Source: Trileptium ribeirensis (Eukaryota; Nematoda; Enoplea; Enoplida; Thoracostomopsidae). From it: a DNA stretch of 64,000 bases. Every line of letters begins with the position of its first letter. Within the stretch, counting starts at the first letter, position 1. Under the pieces are notes generated by a model, which worked only from the letters and a program-made list of their open reading frames with translations, made no database searches and was not told the origin of the DNA. A program made the position numbers and the translations under genes. The stretch spans positions 1 through 64,000 of the forward strand of contig JASANE010021256.1 in the NCBI GenBank assembly GCA_030248225.1, written 5' to 3'. Below are positions 1 to 13,000 of this stretch, piece after piece.

Positions 1-2640
1 ATTATTAATCGAATAAAATGTGTGATTTTAGCAGAAAATTTTGTTGTGGACTATATGCACAACGTTAAAAAAGTTGCACATTTCTAAGCCAATTTGCGCA
101 AAGAATCCTTGTCCTGATTTTGTGATCTTAGCCGTTTGTAGTCCAGCCCATAAAAAACGCTGGTATCATTGCTTTAAATTTACACTGGTTATGTTGTGTA
201 CCCATTATTGTTTATTAATATTGTTAAGGTGGTATTCATTCAATGCAACAAACGGTAGGGCCAACAAGTTGAAAAATGATTCATGTATACTTTTTTGAAG
301 GTTGCGGTCTATAAATTTATAATGTTTTCGTCTTTTTGGTCATTGGAGAAAGTAATAAAGTACTTTGTGTTTTTGACATGTCTGAAGCTGGCCGTATCTG
401 TGCGCTTAAAGGAGTATTGGTAATCGTTATTTCCTCTCTGATACCTTGAGGATGGTTGCGAAGATTCAATTTGGAACTTTAATGGTCATTGGGTGCATGA
501 TATTTACACTTGGTTTTTCATCTGTGCAAGTATTTGAAACAGAGCAAGCGAAGTTGCCTCATATTGCGTTTAATAGGAAAAATCATTTTGTCTGTTCCTC
601 GTATAAGTATTCCCAGAATGATGTATTTTTGCGAATTTTTTATTCGATGTGTAATGAAATATAGTTGTGCACCTAGCTTTGTATTTGCACTCCTCCCCTG
701 ATTTCCTACCTAAATTTTCGTAAAATCGGCACGAATTGGAGACTTTTTGATTTAGGTCGTTTGAGTTCAACCAATACTTTAGATTGAACTGTTGCCAGAG
801 ACATCGAACACATAATGCTGTCCTCTAACGCTATAATAATGCTGTTATGTTTTCTTTGTCACAGCAGCCGTTATTGAGCTATGAGCCAAATATTAAAAAA
901 TATCCACATAAAACTTAAATTTTCGGAATTTTTACAAAACAAGTTTTTGCTTGTTGGGTATGAACGATAGGATTATATAGCTATTTAACCAGTTAAACAG
1001 TTTTGACTCCAGATTAGGCGGGTTACTAACCCCGGAGGAAAATTGGTAGATTTTAGCAGCAAAAATAGTTTTAGACCGGAATTGATGTATTCGGGACTGG
1101 AACATGAGTTTTGCTGGAACAGAATTAATGGTTTGTACGTATATTATTTATACGTATAGGCTTTATACTTATATATCAGTGAATAACCAGAACCAAAATT
1201 AGCTGGAACCGAAACCTGGTCTTATCAGTAGGTAAAATAAAAAGAAGTATTAATGAGCCTCGTGTTTGTTGGGGTAAATGATTGGCATATTTGTTTATTT
1301 TACCGGTTGACTACCGATTGGTTTCGGTGCTTGAGTTTGTACATTAGGTGTGCATGGGGCAATACAAATTTTGACAACAAAATTGTGCAATTCAGGTATT
1401 TTTTAATTTAGTCTGACGCTGTTGAATTAGTTTATAAATTAGTATTTTTTAAATTAGTTGAATTAGTACTTTATATGCCGAAAGCAACCAATTCGGCAAC
1501 TATTAGAACCCTTGGACGTAAAAATGGTTTGCTTGAAAGTTGTGATTTATAAACTTCGAATGCTACTGCCTGCGTTGCTGTGTTATTAGATTAATAGTAA
1601 TAACTGATATACGATTAGAGAAAAAATCCTGGTTTGCCCGACAAAGCCAAAAAGCTAGTTGTTTTAAATATTTCTGCCCATAGGGTTAGCCTCCGCCAGT
1701 ATGTTGGATTAAACTTTCATGTGTATGTTGGAATTACCTCTAAAAGACACATTTGGCAGTTTTTTGACAACACCCATGCCTTTGAGTAGCATGTGGTCTC
1801 ACCTTTTACACACTTGGGAGAAGAAGCCACTGATTTGAGAATTAAATATAAAAACCCGTTTTCAGTAGTTTGATAATTACTAAGCAGTAACAGTCTGCCT
1901 GTAGCTTGTTTAACGTCATGGCTAACAAATCCTGGATACGGAATGCTTTTCGTGATTTCCCTTTGTCTTATAAACTGTTAAGTATATGTCGAGAAATATT
2001 TGTTAGAAAAATTAAAGAACAAAGAACTTAGCTAAGGCACCTAAGCGAACACAAAGACAGAATATAACTTCGTTTTCATATTGTACAAGAAGCACCAAGA
2101 ACAATGTTTCAGCTCAGGTTTAGTTTAGTTTTAGATAATTTTGATGCGAAATGGAAAATATTCATAACAGTATACACCGTGCAGATATCCAAATGATTTG
2201 AAACCGGAACTTCAATACCGGCGACAATTGGAACCAGCATTCCGGTGACTATCTGATGTATATTTATACGTACTTATACATTATGTATTTATATGTAACT
2301 AAATATAGGTGTCTATAGAGGTTAGGGTGCTACGCACTAATTGCCGAAGGTACGCTGAAAATTTTGCAAAAATGAGGAGCATCGGTAAAAATTGACAATA
2401 ACTGGGGAACATTTTAGCAAAAACGGTGGAAAATAGGCAAAAATTTAGAGCAAAATTTGTTATGATTATGGACTACGTCTTTAGCGCCCCGCGCACGTGT
2501 CCCCTCTCTTAGACCATCTGCCTCCCTCCCTGAGCCGTTAAACCTTGGGCCCCTACCTATGTATGATAAATATGTTTGTCTGTATATGTTATATATTAAG
2601 AGTAAGTATGTGGAAACCCGTTACTGGCAACCACAAAAAT
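1..2640. other. Non-coding stretch with dispersed repeat pieces
   Basis: No open frame here resembles a known protein, and all frames are short and AT-rich. Two pieces are repeated elsewhere. The segment near 296-380 (ataaatttataatgttttcg and following) resembles 14890-14945 and 25318-25395. The segment at 958-1090 (tgaacgataggattata and following) resembles 25015-25150. Together they suggest a dispersed repeat whose best copy is near 25.0-25.5 kb. The rest is unremarkable. The stretch could be intergenic or the first intron of the rhophilin gene. Confidence 0.5.
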
Positions 2641-2699
2641 CGAAGTGGAAATGTCGTTCAGAGTAAAAATTTTGTTTTAATTTTTGCACATTTTTGTTA

Positions 2700-3570
2700 T
2701 ATATAATTTTGTTATTGAAACGACCGAAGCGAGTTTCCCCAAATAGGTTGCTAGCGTGCGAATAGGGGAAAATTTCTTTTTTTTTTGTTTGTGACTTTCA
2801 TAGCTCGACACTGGATCGATGGATTTTCACAAACTTTTTTTAAATGAACCGTTATGGTCTCTGTATGATTCTTTTGTAGGTTTGATGTGCATTCCGGGTC
2901 GGGTTTCGGGTAAGAAACGGGTCAGAAGGGTGAAAATTTAACTTTTTTTGAAATTTCGGTTTTGGAGTTGCGTATATATCGGTCTATAACTCGAAAAATA
3001 GAAGGTACAGTGAAAAACGGAGCGCACCTTGCGTGTTCGCCTCAACGAGAGCTACAACTTTGTCTCTTACGTTATTTTTGTGGAACTTCAATCTAACCCA
3101 GAAAAATGGGTTAAAGGTCATTGGACCACCTGTAGTGTGAACTGCAAAATTCGAGATTTGGTTAATTTTGCCAGATCTCCGTGAAAAGACAGGTCCCTAG
3201 GTTTTCGACTACGCTGAAAACGATGGCAGGAATGTTTTTGATGTATTGTCAATATTTTCCATGATTAATGATGGTCGAGTTTGAGGACCAGACCCTAACA
3301 TTTGAACCCAAAAATTCGAGATTTGGGAAATGTTGCCAAGCTTTGAAGTCAAACATTCGAGACTTGGTTAAGTTCGCTTGATCATCCTGAAGAGACGGGT
3401 TGCTTTGGTTTATTGCTAATTAGAACGCGTTACAAGAATCGCATGTGCTGCGCTCGCAGAAAAAGGTTAGTCTTTGATTATCATTTTGTATGAACATAAG
3501 GAACGACTGGGTCTGTAAAGTGTGAGGTCACGCTCGCTCGTTTCCCCTCGCTTGCGAGTTACTAGTATAT
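2700..3570. repeat. Dispersed repeat ending in a GCTCGCT-rich tail
   Basis: This block is richer in GC than its surroundings. It ends near 3530-3566 with cgctcgtttcccctcgcttg, then cgagttactagt, almost the same terminus as at 25495-25530 in the rhophilin intron. Its interior (aaaatttctttttt...ggatggatttt-like wording near 2765-2830) also resembles 24600-24670. It is probably an old non-autonomous element. No coding domain is visible. Confidence 0.45.
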
Positions 3571-5219
3571 AATATATTTTATCTGTATACATACTTACGT
3601 AGTTAATATATTGAAGGATTTCTTTTAAAAAAATAAATTTAACGAATAGTTGTAACATTTTGCTTTATTTCAGCACCTTCGAGCATCCAAAATTCACTGG
3701 TTAGGACTAAAATATTCCAAGCTCAGCGATATGTAGTGCCCTTGAATTCATAGCTATTTTTTGAATTGGTGTACTGAATATTTAGCGTATAGATCGCATA
3801 CTTGGGGTAGTGTTATAGGGCGACCCCCTGTGTCCGACCGCCGATTGTTATTGTCATCTTCCTCTCCCCCGAAAGGAGCCCTAAAATATTTAATGTTGAC
3901 CCTAAGAATTTTTTATCTCCGACCAATGTTGTAAGGTGCAATTTTTGGCGAATTCTGGTATTTTTGCCCATCTCCGTCGTAGAGTGCAGTAATATTGACG
4001 CAGTCATGTATATACGTATATAATTAGACACATAATGCAAATTTATAATACAATAAATTAATATATGCGTATATAATATAAAATATATAAAACATTTGTC
4101 CCCTCCTTATTGACTATCTATCCCCTCCGACACTCCGGGATTACGCTTAATCCTGAGGAAAGCCCCTTTTTTGCAGAGGCCCGTCAGATCCCCATTGATT
4201 TTTGTAATAACATAAATACTTTATTTGACTGCATCAGAGAACTTCTTAACTTTAATTTGACACTGCGTATTCTTTGAATTTGTATTTTTGTCTATGTTTG
4301 TAACATTTTACTGCAAGAAAAGAACAACTACGTACGTATACATAGGCTAATAATATGAGCATATTATTTCGTGAGAACTTACTTTATAATCTATTCGAAA
4401 CGGTGGCTGATTTTCTATTTATAAGAACAAGCAATATATAAGTGTTCTTTGTTATTTATTCATACGAATAGAGGAGTCATTGAAGTAAGGGGTCTGCCGA
4501 CCACTAACGAAATAGTTAATATATATTTTTGTAATGATATATACTGGAGATTGCGGTCGTGTTGGGTCTTGTCACAGCGCCGAGTTGAGTCGTCCGGTCA
4601 AATTCGAGCCCAGTGATGAAGCCAATTTGTCTCATATCAGATCCCATCTGCGTACAGCACAAAAATTTGTGTAATCCCAATGTAAGCTTTTGAGGGGTCC
4701 AGCTATGATCACTAAGAATAATTGTCGTGTAATACATATATTATAAGTATAAGTCAACGCAAAATGTACTGGAACGCGAACACATATTTTTAAACATCTG
4801 TTCAGTTTTCATTACGGATAAGCACCTGCACAATAATATGAATCATTGAGAGAATGAGTTTAGGTCGGGTGTACGAATTGGCGGGCTCGTTCTGAAATTT
4901 TGGACCCAGCGCGGTTTGTAATATATACAATATATAGAACCCGGAAACGTTTATATAAGATTTCTTCATTCATTGACAACAATTTTGTTAGATTCATGAG
5001 CTGGACGGGTGGTACCGAATAGCATCGCATGATTTAGGCAGGGGCAAAAATGGGTAGCACACGCTGCCCGAATCCGGAAGTTTCGAACTCTAAAGATGCG
5101 AAAAATCTATTTTTTATGAAAAACGATAAAATAGTTCATCAGTGGTTTCAGAAACAGTGCAAAATTTTTTTGGAAGTTAATTTTCAACTAATTTTTTCTG
5201 TAACCGAATTTTTTATTCC
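3571..5219. other. No recognisable feature
   Basis: This is AT-rich sequence with no protein similarity that I can recognise and no tandem or inverted repeat that stands out. Confidence 0.4.
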
Positions 5220-5345
5220 ATATTGGAATTTTGGAAAAATTCTTCGGGTGTTTGCATTGGGGAAGAAAAAATTGACAGGGGCATTGACGAAGAGAAACCC
5301 AAAATTGCAAAAATATTGGAACTGGGGCACCGGGTTTTACCAGCC
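5220..5345 (-). repeat. Dispersed repeat, GGTGCCCC family, copy 1
   Basis: Read on the minus strand, the block starts with a run like ggtaaaacccggtgcccc, followed by an AT-rich body containing gcaattttgggttt. The minus strand at 6840-6970 shows the same order of words (gcaaaaaccgggtgcccc, then gcaaattttgggttcccc). Looser relatives occur near 16200-16400 and 23325-23650. The family is unidentified. Confidence 0.4.
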
Positions 5346-6512
5346 GTATTAATTGCACGGCATATTAGCCAAATCTTGCCTTTGTCGGTTCTGGTACAAT
5401 AAGGCCTGCTTTATGCTGGTGATACATTTACAGTAGTTCAGTACATTTTTGATCGGTTAGTTTGAAAAATATAGTTGTGAGATGAGAAATTCCAGTTCTT
5501 TGCCGTTTTTTGTTTTCGGTAAAAATGTATTTTTTAGCATTTTCATTCGCTTAACTCTGTTTTTATTTCTTCGTCAGTAGACGCACTCACTGGCGTATAA
5601 ATAACTGTTTTGTATTTTTGGAGCAACAATTGTGTTCGCAATATTTAATTTTGCTTCCCCGAGGCAATTTTTCTACGTTACGAACATATGCGCAATGATT
5701 TTGCTGTTTTTAAATGAATGGTATAGTTTTATAAGGTTTTGTCAGATATTTTTCATTACTAAACTATTATTAAAATATTAAATAATATGTGTTCTTCATT
5801 GTAGAGTAATTGAAGACGTTTACTTAGACAATTAAATATATCTTCGCTCTTATCAGTGTTAACAATGGCGATGCATTTTACTGATAGATGTTATTCATTT
5901 AAAAAAATATATTACTCATTTTATGTTAACTGAAGAACCATTAGTATATTACAGTTTTTTTCATACAACATGGTACACTGTTGCAGCCGGCAAATTTTGT
6001 GCGTAATCGGTGTTGCACAGAAAAACGGAGATAGTGCTATAACTTGTATAAAACTTTTATTTTAAGCTATAGCAATGTCTGCATTAGACGTAGAAATTGA
6101 CAACGCTCAGTGATCCGTATAGCAAAGTAAATGTAACTGCTAAATCATTTTTCCTCGATAAGCGAAAAAACAAAGAAAACCGTGTTTGCGTATGCCTAAA
6201 TTAAATAACGTGGATGTGCGAAGTATGAACCCGATTTTTGATAAATCTTGCGTTTTAGCAATATGAAGAGTTGGTAATATTTTACTCTGCTGAAGAGTGT
6301 GACATTTCAACTTTGCTATATATAATCGACCACGTTCCGTAGCACAGCAGTTCGTTTTCAGACAGGTGTTCCTAAACATGAGTTGCAGTAAGACTGAAAA
6401 ACGCGGCGTACCCCGAGCGATTATATAGAGCTGCTCACTAGTGTGGCACGCTTTAGAAGAATTATCGACTTTTGGCAATATAAAATATCTTCGACTCTGT
6501 GGAATGTAACAA

Positions 6513-6970
6513 TCAGAATTTCGGTTGCTGTTTCAGGTTTTGACTAATTTTTGCCGGAAACAAAGTTCCGTAATCATGGTTTTTAATATCAGCATGACGA
6601 AATTTGTCGTAAAAGTTATCCATCTTCTGGTCAAAATTTTCTAGTTGTCTAAACCATAAGCTCAGCACTATTACCAGGAAGCGCTCAATTTTGTCAGGGG
6701 GCATTTTGCCACGAGAAATCCGGTTAAAAATCCTGTAGGAAACGCTGGATGGATCAAAAAGTAATTTGAAGCAACGTTTAACAAAATTTACGAAATATTT
6801 TGCTTTATAATTGAATGTTTGACACAAAATTTGATGAAATTTTATGTTATTTCGGAGCGTTTTTACCTTGTTGAAACAAAACAATTTTGCTAAGAGGGGA
6901 TGAACCAGGGGAACCCAAAATTTGCCAGGGGCACGAACCGTGGGGCACCCGGTTTTTGCCAAGGTGCACT
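6513..6970 (-). repeat. Dispersed repeat, GGTGCCCC family, copy 2
   Basis: On the minus strand this copy opens at about 6965 with gcaaaaaccgggtgcccc and runs through gcaaattttgggttcccc into a long AT-rich body. The first 120 bases match the order of motifs in the copy at 5220-5345. A 149-residue open frame crosses it, but its sequence is a low-complexity run of Phe, Lys and Asn with no domain, so I treat the frame as a by-product of the repeat. Confidence 0.4.
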
Positions 6971-8777
6971 TGAAAATGCTAAATTTAGAGAGCCGAGATT
7001 ACTGATGCGTATGACATAAAACATAAAAACAAAACATTTTCTGTCTTATGTTCGTTTGTGTATATTTGAATATATCTCTTAATTTCCCAGCAGCCATTTC
7101 TTGACCTTTACTAAAACAGTTTAATCTGTTGTATTTTCAAATGTATCACTGGCCAAAGAATGACCGCTGGAAACTTGAGACTGTTATAGGTGTTTTCATT
7201 AGGTTTGCTTGGTGATGTCAGCGAACAGTTGTTTCTACATGATTTTAATTATGTTTTAACAAAAGTCACAATATAAATGGCAAAGGCAAAACAATGAATC
7301 AAGCTTAACAAGCAAGCAGTTAAGATATATGAATTATGAAAAATCAAAGCGACGACAGCAGGAATGTTTATTGACGTTTGCATACTGAAAAACGAAAGTA
7401 TCAGCGTAACGAAGTTTGCATCAGGCGTTTAAAGCCGTCATAAAATGCTACTAAAACATAGCATGAGCATCGGTGCAAATCCGACCTTAACATTGGGGGG
7501 AGGGGGGTGGATATTATTTTGATAGCTCAATAATTGTTTTTATATGCAAATGTGAATTTTGTTCTGTGTGGTTAGCAAATTGTGGGGAGCCCGGCTCTGT
7601 CCCTGTCCCTCCCTGGGATATGCGCCTTTGAGCATGAGCCATTAGAGTTTGGTATCTAAAGTTAAGTTAATCTGTAGCAACAGTTAGTCATATTGAATGT
7701 ATAAAACTTCCTTTTTACAAGCCATTTTGCGTTTTTGATTTCCCAAACTGACCACTTCCGCTCAAGTAGCTTTACCAGAGCTGCGATGGCTTTGTAAAAT
7801 TTGCAACGTATATCACCTTTAATGATATTTGGTTTCAGTTTTTTATGAACATTGATGAATATGAAATACAGCAATATTGCGTTGAAATTAAACAATAGCA
7901 GTACATAGCTTATCGCTTGGAACGCTTTCCTGTACTATAACGGTGCTACTGATTGTTGGCCTTGGAGAAATTAGATATTCACAGTAGAATTTATGTTTTT
8001 AAGCGCAGTCGTTGAAAAATCTGTGGATGTCCAATAATTCTGTGAAAATCTGTTGCACAATTTATGCTCCTGGTATAGCGTTAGATGCCGATTCTAGCAA
8101 ACGCTGACGTGTAATATGTAGATATGATCTCGCCATACGTCTCTTACTCAAGTGGGCCTGTTTCTAAATAACCTCGCTCTTGTTTAAAAGATGATTAATG
8201 CATCGCTTGGATTTGGTTAGTAAGCTTGCACTTCAATATTTTAAGCTAACTATAGTATACGTTTTTATACACAGTGATTAAGTTTCAATATGACCAGTCC
8301 ACAAACTGATCTGTGAAATATAAGTAAGGAAATATATCCAGTGGGATTTTTTTTGCATTTTACCCTTTTGCGAATTTTTCATCTTTAGCTTATGTAATCA
8401 GACCAATGCCAAGCTTATTCATGTAGCAGACGTTTTACTCATTCAACCGCTCACGTTTAATCAAATTGTACCTATTAACCCTGATATGCATAATCAAGTG
8501 TAGAACATAAATTCCTAGATGGAAGTAGATTAGGTACTTAGTCCGCAACTTTAAAACTTAAACATATCAGAAACTTTAACATAAACAATTCCCACTATTT
8601 TTTAAATATTGACAGTACCGCTAAATTTCGCTTCCGGTTTTTCACTGTTTTTCAAATGTTTCACGGGTTTACTGTCAACGAACACGATTTGCAGAATATA
8701 GCTTGTTATGAGCCGCTTGGCCATAGATTGCTTTAGAACGATCTGTGTACGGTTTCCAGTATATATATTGAATACCA
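6971..8777. other. No recognisable feature
   Basis: This is AT-rich non-coding sequence. The only conspicuous local feature is a G-run at about 7494-7509 (tggggggaggggggtgg), echoed by a similar G-run near 38221-38237. Confidence 0.4.
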
Positions 8778-9208
8778 CTAGTCGGTAGTGGAACTACATT
8801 TGTGAGCGGAGCTTGGACTGTGGCATTACGAATGTACTCAATTTTATGTTCTTGTAACTACATTGCATAGGGCTTTATCATTGCTAAAAATATTATATTT
8901 GAATTCTTCGACCCAAAAACCTATAATGGTTTGATCGAAACGATAATATTTCAATAAATAACACAAGTATTGCAAATTTGCATAAAATTAACTAATTAGC
9001 TAATTACTAATTAACCACTCAAAAATTTTTAATCCCAAATATCAGGTGCACACTATGACATGATAGGCTTTCAAAAAAAAACTTTTTTTTAAATTTGTTC
9101 AGCGGTTCCTGAGATCCGTCAGACCGAACGAACGAACGGACATCGACCTTTTTACTTCCAGACAGAGAATAAAAACGCTTCGCTCGGCTTCGCCGAGCTC
9201 CGCTCAAT
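8777..9208. repeat. Dispersed repeat R1, uninterrupted copy
   Basis: The block begins with ctagtcggtagtggaac and ends in a characteristic tail: gaacgaacgaacggacatcg, a spacer, then aaacgcttcgctcggcttcg. The whole unit recurs at 33024-33663 with high similarity, apart from a 196-bp insertion there. The copy here preserves the uninterrupted TA target of that insertion at 8993-8994. The family is not recognised and no coding capacity is seen. Confidence 0.75.
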
Positions 9209-9888
9209 GATGTGATCATCTACAATCCACTGTAGCCGGACCATATCTTTTCAGGGCAGGTGTTTATTGTCCAGCGCTGACGTACCCGATTTAGCAAAAT
9301 CAGCTGTAGATACGATATTAAAAGTTTTGTGGCATGCAGAATAAGATAGCGGTGTATTTTAATGCCTATCAGACCAGCAATATAACGAATCTGGCGTACC
9401 AGGTATATACATCCAACGTGAAGGCTGTTACAGATGACTACATAATATAATGGCAGTCATGAAATCATGTCCGCTCCGTTTTACCACCGCTTGCGAGATA
9501 CTATCCAGTTTTTATTGGACAGGAATAATTCTGGAAACTAAACTATCTTAAAACTTTTTTTGTTATATATAAGATATGATTAAATACCATATTGTTTTGC
9601 ATAAGCCGGATAATTAGGTGTTGTAAGTTAAAAGTTTTAAAAGCTAAATAATATAAATAGCAATAATTTATTTTCCTTCATATATCGACCAATTTTCAGC
9701 CGCCACATCACCTGGATAGAGTGCCGATATAAAAATGAGATAGAGTACATGTTTGTGCACTGTGGAAGTATTTAGCAAAATTTTTTTACTGTTTTTAAGT
9801 AGTCCAATATGATCTCGTAGTGCAATGGATATTATATTCTTTATTATTACGTATTATAAATCATTATTTGTGTCTAATATTGTTACAG
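9209..9888. other. AT-rich lead-in to the first rhophilin exon
   Basis: No repeat or coding domain is visible. The 3' end (tctaatattgttacag) is a normal polypyrimidine-containing splice acceptor, so at least the last part is intron. Confidence 0.5.
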
Positions 9889-10017
9889 AGTTTCAAACAA
9901 CAAAAGACTTCGGGACCAAGTGAGCCTGGAGCTTAGCTATGTGAATTCGAACCTACAACTGCTCAAAGATGAACTGGTGGACCTCAATACAAACGTACAA
10001 GCCTACCAAAACGAAGA
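9889..10017 (+). CDS. Rhophilin exon 1 (visible): HR1 Rho-binding segment
   Basis: The exon reads VSNNKRLRDQVSLELSYVN and continues with SNLQLLKDELVDLN, the hallmark second half of the rhophilin HR1 coiled coil that contacts Rho-GTP. The acceptor is tattgttacag and the donor is GA|gtatgt, leaving phase 2. The preceding exon (first HR1 helix and N-terminus) was not found in the 9.9 kb upstream. Confidence 0.9.
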
Positions 10018-13000
10018 GTATGTTTATCTGTTTTTTGATAAGATTTTAGCGACGTATTATATGTCATTAATGAAAGCTTAATACAAAAATACTCAAATGG
10101 GCGTTTTGTTGGTGAAGCTCTCATTTAAATTTTGTCTTTGTTGGTTTCATACTCTGTCCTCCGCTGTGCTATAGGAGTCTAAAATTTTGGCTCATATCGG
10201 TGCATTTACAAACAAAACACCACGGTACAATATGTATTAAATTGAAAGTACTTCCGTTAAGTATTAAAATTTATACCTCTACGAAATAAACCAATATTTT
10301 TATTCTCAACTATATATTGTTTGCGGGTTTCTGATATTTCTCTAGTAAAGATAAGCCACGGTAGCATGGTCTGTAGTTTATTTGTAATACAATAAAATCT
10401 AGATCTATGCTATTACGAATTACTGAGCCATTAATGTAGTACTGGTAGCTTCCGTCTCGCACCATCACAAAGTTTAGTTGTATTATAATATTTTAAGTCT
10501 ATTGTAAAATTATTATGTTGTATAAGAGTAACATATATAGTGTATAATATTTCAGTGCTTCAAACGACATGCCATTTATTGCATTTGGGCTCAAAGAAAC
10601 TAAACCTATTGATTTTTCTCAGGCGTTCCAGGTAAGTCGGCTGAACTTGAATTTAGTTTTTCGTATATTTTTTTATTATGGTGTTCAGCTAAAGTTCGTT
10701 TCATACGTTTTCGAGATAGTTGTTATTGGAACGGCGTCAACACGGATTAATATAATAAAAGATTTTTTGATAAATCTGTTCTGAATAGAGTAATTTCTTA
10801 CTCACATACCTTCCTTAAATAGGTGTATCGTTAATTAGATAAATAATATATGTCGCTTACGCACTATCAAAACTTGACTCACGATCAAATTATTATGATG
10901 TTACAGAATGTATGTAATGTCTAAACCTACGTTCATTAGGCCTCGAAATTTGAGGTTATACTCACGGATTTAATGGTGGAAGCGATTATTAGAGTGATAT
11001 TACGCCCACTGGCTGACGACTTAGCCAAATTGATCATGTCATAACATGTTACAAACGGCTGCTGTAAAATTCGGTCTGGTTGTATAAACATCTATTACGT
11101 TGTCAAAAACAAACTTTAAAGAACATATAGTTCTATAACTGCGACAGACATGCTTTTAATGTTTATCAGTAAAATGAATATATCAATTACTTTGTAAGCC
11201 CGGGCTGCAACAAAAATGCTGTTAGTACCCTAAATATTTTATTAATGCGTTTGCGTTCGTGCATGCTAATGTGGACGTTGACATCATACGCGAAAAATAA
11301 TTGGGACCATAAAATTTTCGACAACTGGGTAAATTGAATAGTTCCGAGTAAAAATATTCGTAATGTACAGTATTCGCCAGAAATGTCAACTTTCGAGCGA
11401 ACGAACTTTGAATAAAATTTATTCTCGAACACTGCGAACGAACTTCCAACAACTATCAGACAAAACGTTTAAGTTATTGAACGAATTTCGAACGAACAGT
11501 ACCCATTTCAGGCGAGTACGTTAGCTTTGGACACGTTTATAGATATTTGCTGAGCGCAAATCGTTTTGATTAGTTAAAGGTTGTTGATGGACATAAAACA
11601 GTATAATGCTTAAATTTAATTAAAACATACTATTTATGGTTTAAATTAAGAGTTTAAGAAGCTGTTATAAATTTAACCTGAAACAATGGGTCGATCTGCA
11701 CTTGCTCTCAAACGGTCTAGCATGAGTCCAGCGATTGTACCAATCAGACCCATTTTTGGCCAAATTAATATTTGAAATTGCCTAAGGCAAAACCAGTGGT
11801 AAATAAAGTTTGTTTTAACAAGGAAGGATGAAAGTCTAACAGCAAACAGGACGATATTAAACAAGTATTAATGGTACAGTCAGAAATGTTGTTTCCTAAA
11901 TCATAACATTAGCGCCAAAAATTCAGCATAAAGACCCAAACCGATTTTTGTTCGCCGCTATTGACTTGTTTTTTCAGGATTTCATTTTGGAACATTATTC
12001 CGAAGATCCACAACATTACAGAGGCCCGATTCGTCAATTCAACCATGATCGAGAGGTATAATTTTTGACCGATTGCATTAGTTACAATTAACTGTTTCTA
12101 AGGTGCAGTTTGTACTAATAATAATGATTAATCCGTGCGTACCAAGCCGCCGGTATATTATCCTCGCTTTTGGGCCAAGGCCGTGTTTTAATATGCTCCG
12201 GTTTTTAACCGATTCAATGTGGATTAGTAAAAGTTTTCAATTATAGTGGTAAATCCGAGTCAGTGCTCTGGCAAGTTGTACATAGATTGCACTGATAAAT
12301 TTAATGTCAAGGTTTCTCGGTCTGTGTGTTTTGCAAATCATTTTTAATAAACGGCTTTTTAACCGATTCAATGTGGGTTAGTAAAATTTTTTAAAGTATC
12401 GTGGTAAATCCGAGTCAGTGCTCTGGCTTCATCGAATTTCGTAGCTTCGTTGTATTTAAAGATTTCACTTCAAACACCTATTTTCAAGTCAACGTTGGGT
12501 ATCTTTGATATATTTCATTGAAATTATAGGTATAATTTGCACGCTATGCAGAGCACATAGTTACAATATTACGCTTCACATTTCCCATTATGATTCCTGT
12601 CAATGTGCATAAACTACTGTAAATATCTGCATCGGCATAATTAAAATGCCAGAATTTAGTGCTCAGTTTTATTCTACACCAAATCGTTCTAGAATCTAAT
12701 GTACAGAGTTAAACAGAATAGAATCGACCTCTGTTCAAGTTTACTGGATCATTCGCATAGAATAATTATTGGTTTTATTGAAGTGAATTCTTCTATTTGA
12801 TTTAGCACATCTTGCTGTACATAATTTCAATTCGATTACAAACATCAGCATTCTATGCAGATTTAAATTTACTGGCGACAAAACATATGCTGTTAGAAAA
12901 ATATATTGCGGCACAGATTCTTTGAAACGTTTGGACGGGGGGCATTCGTGCTCCGTGCCAGATTTCTTTTGCTGTGGTCAACCTATAAAATGGGACCCCA

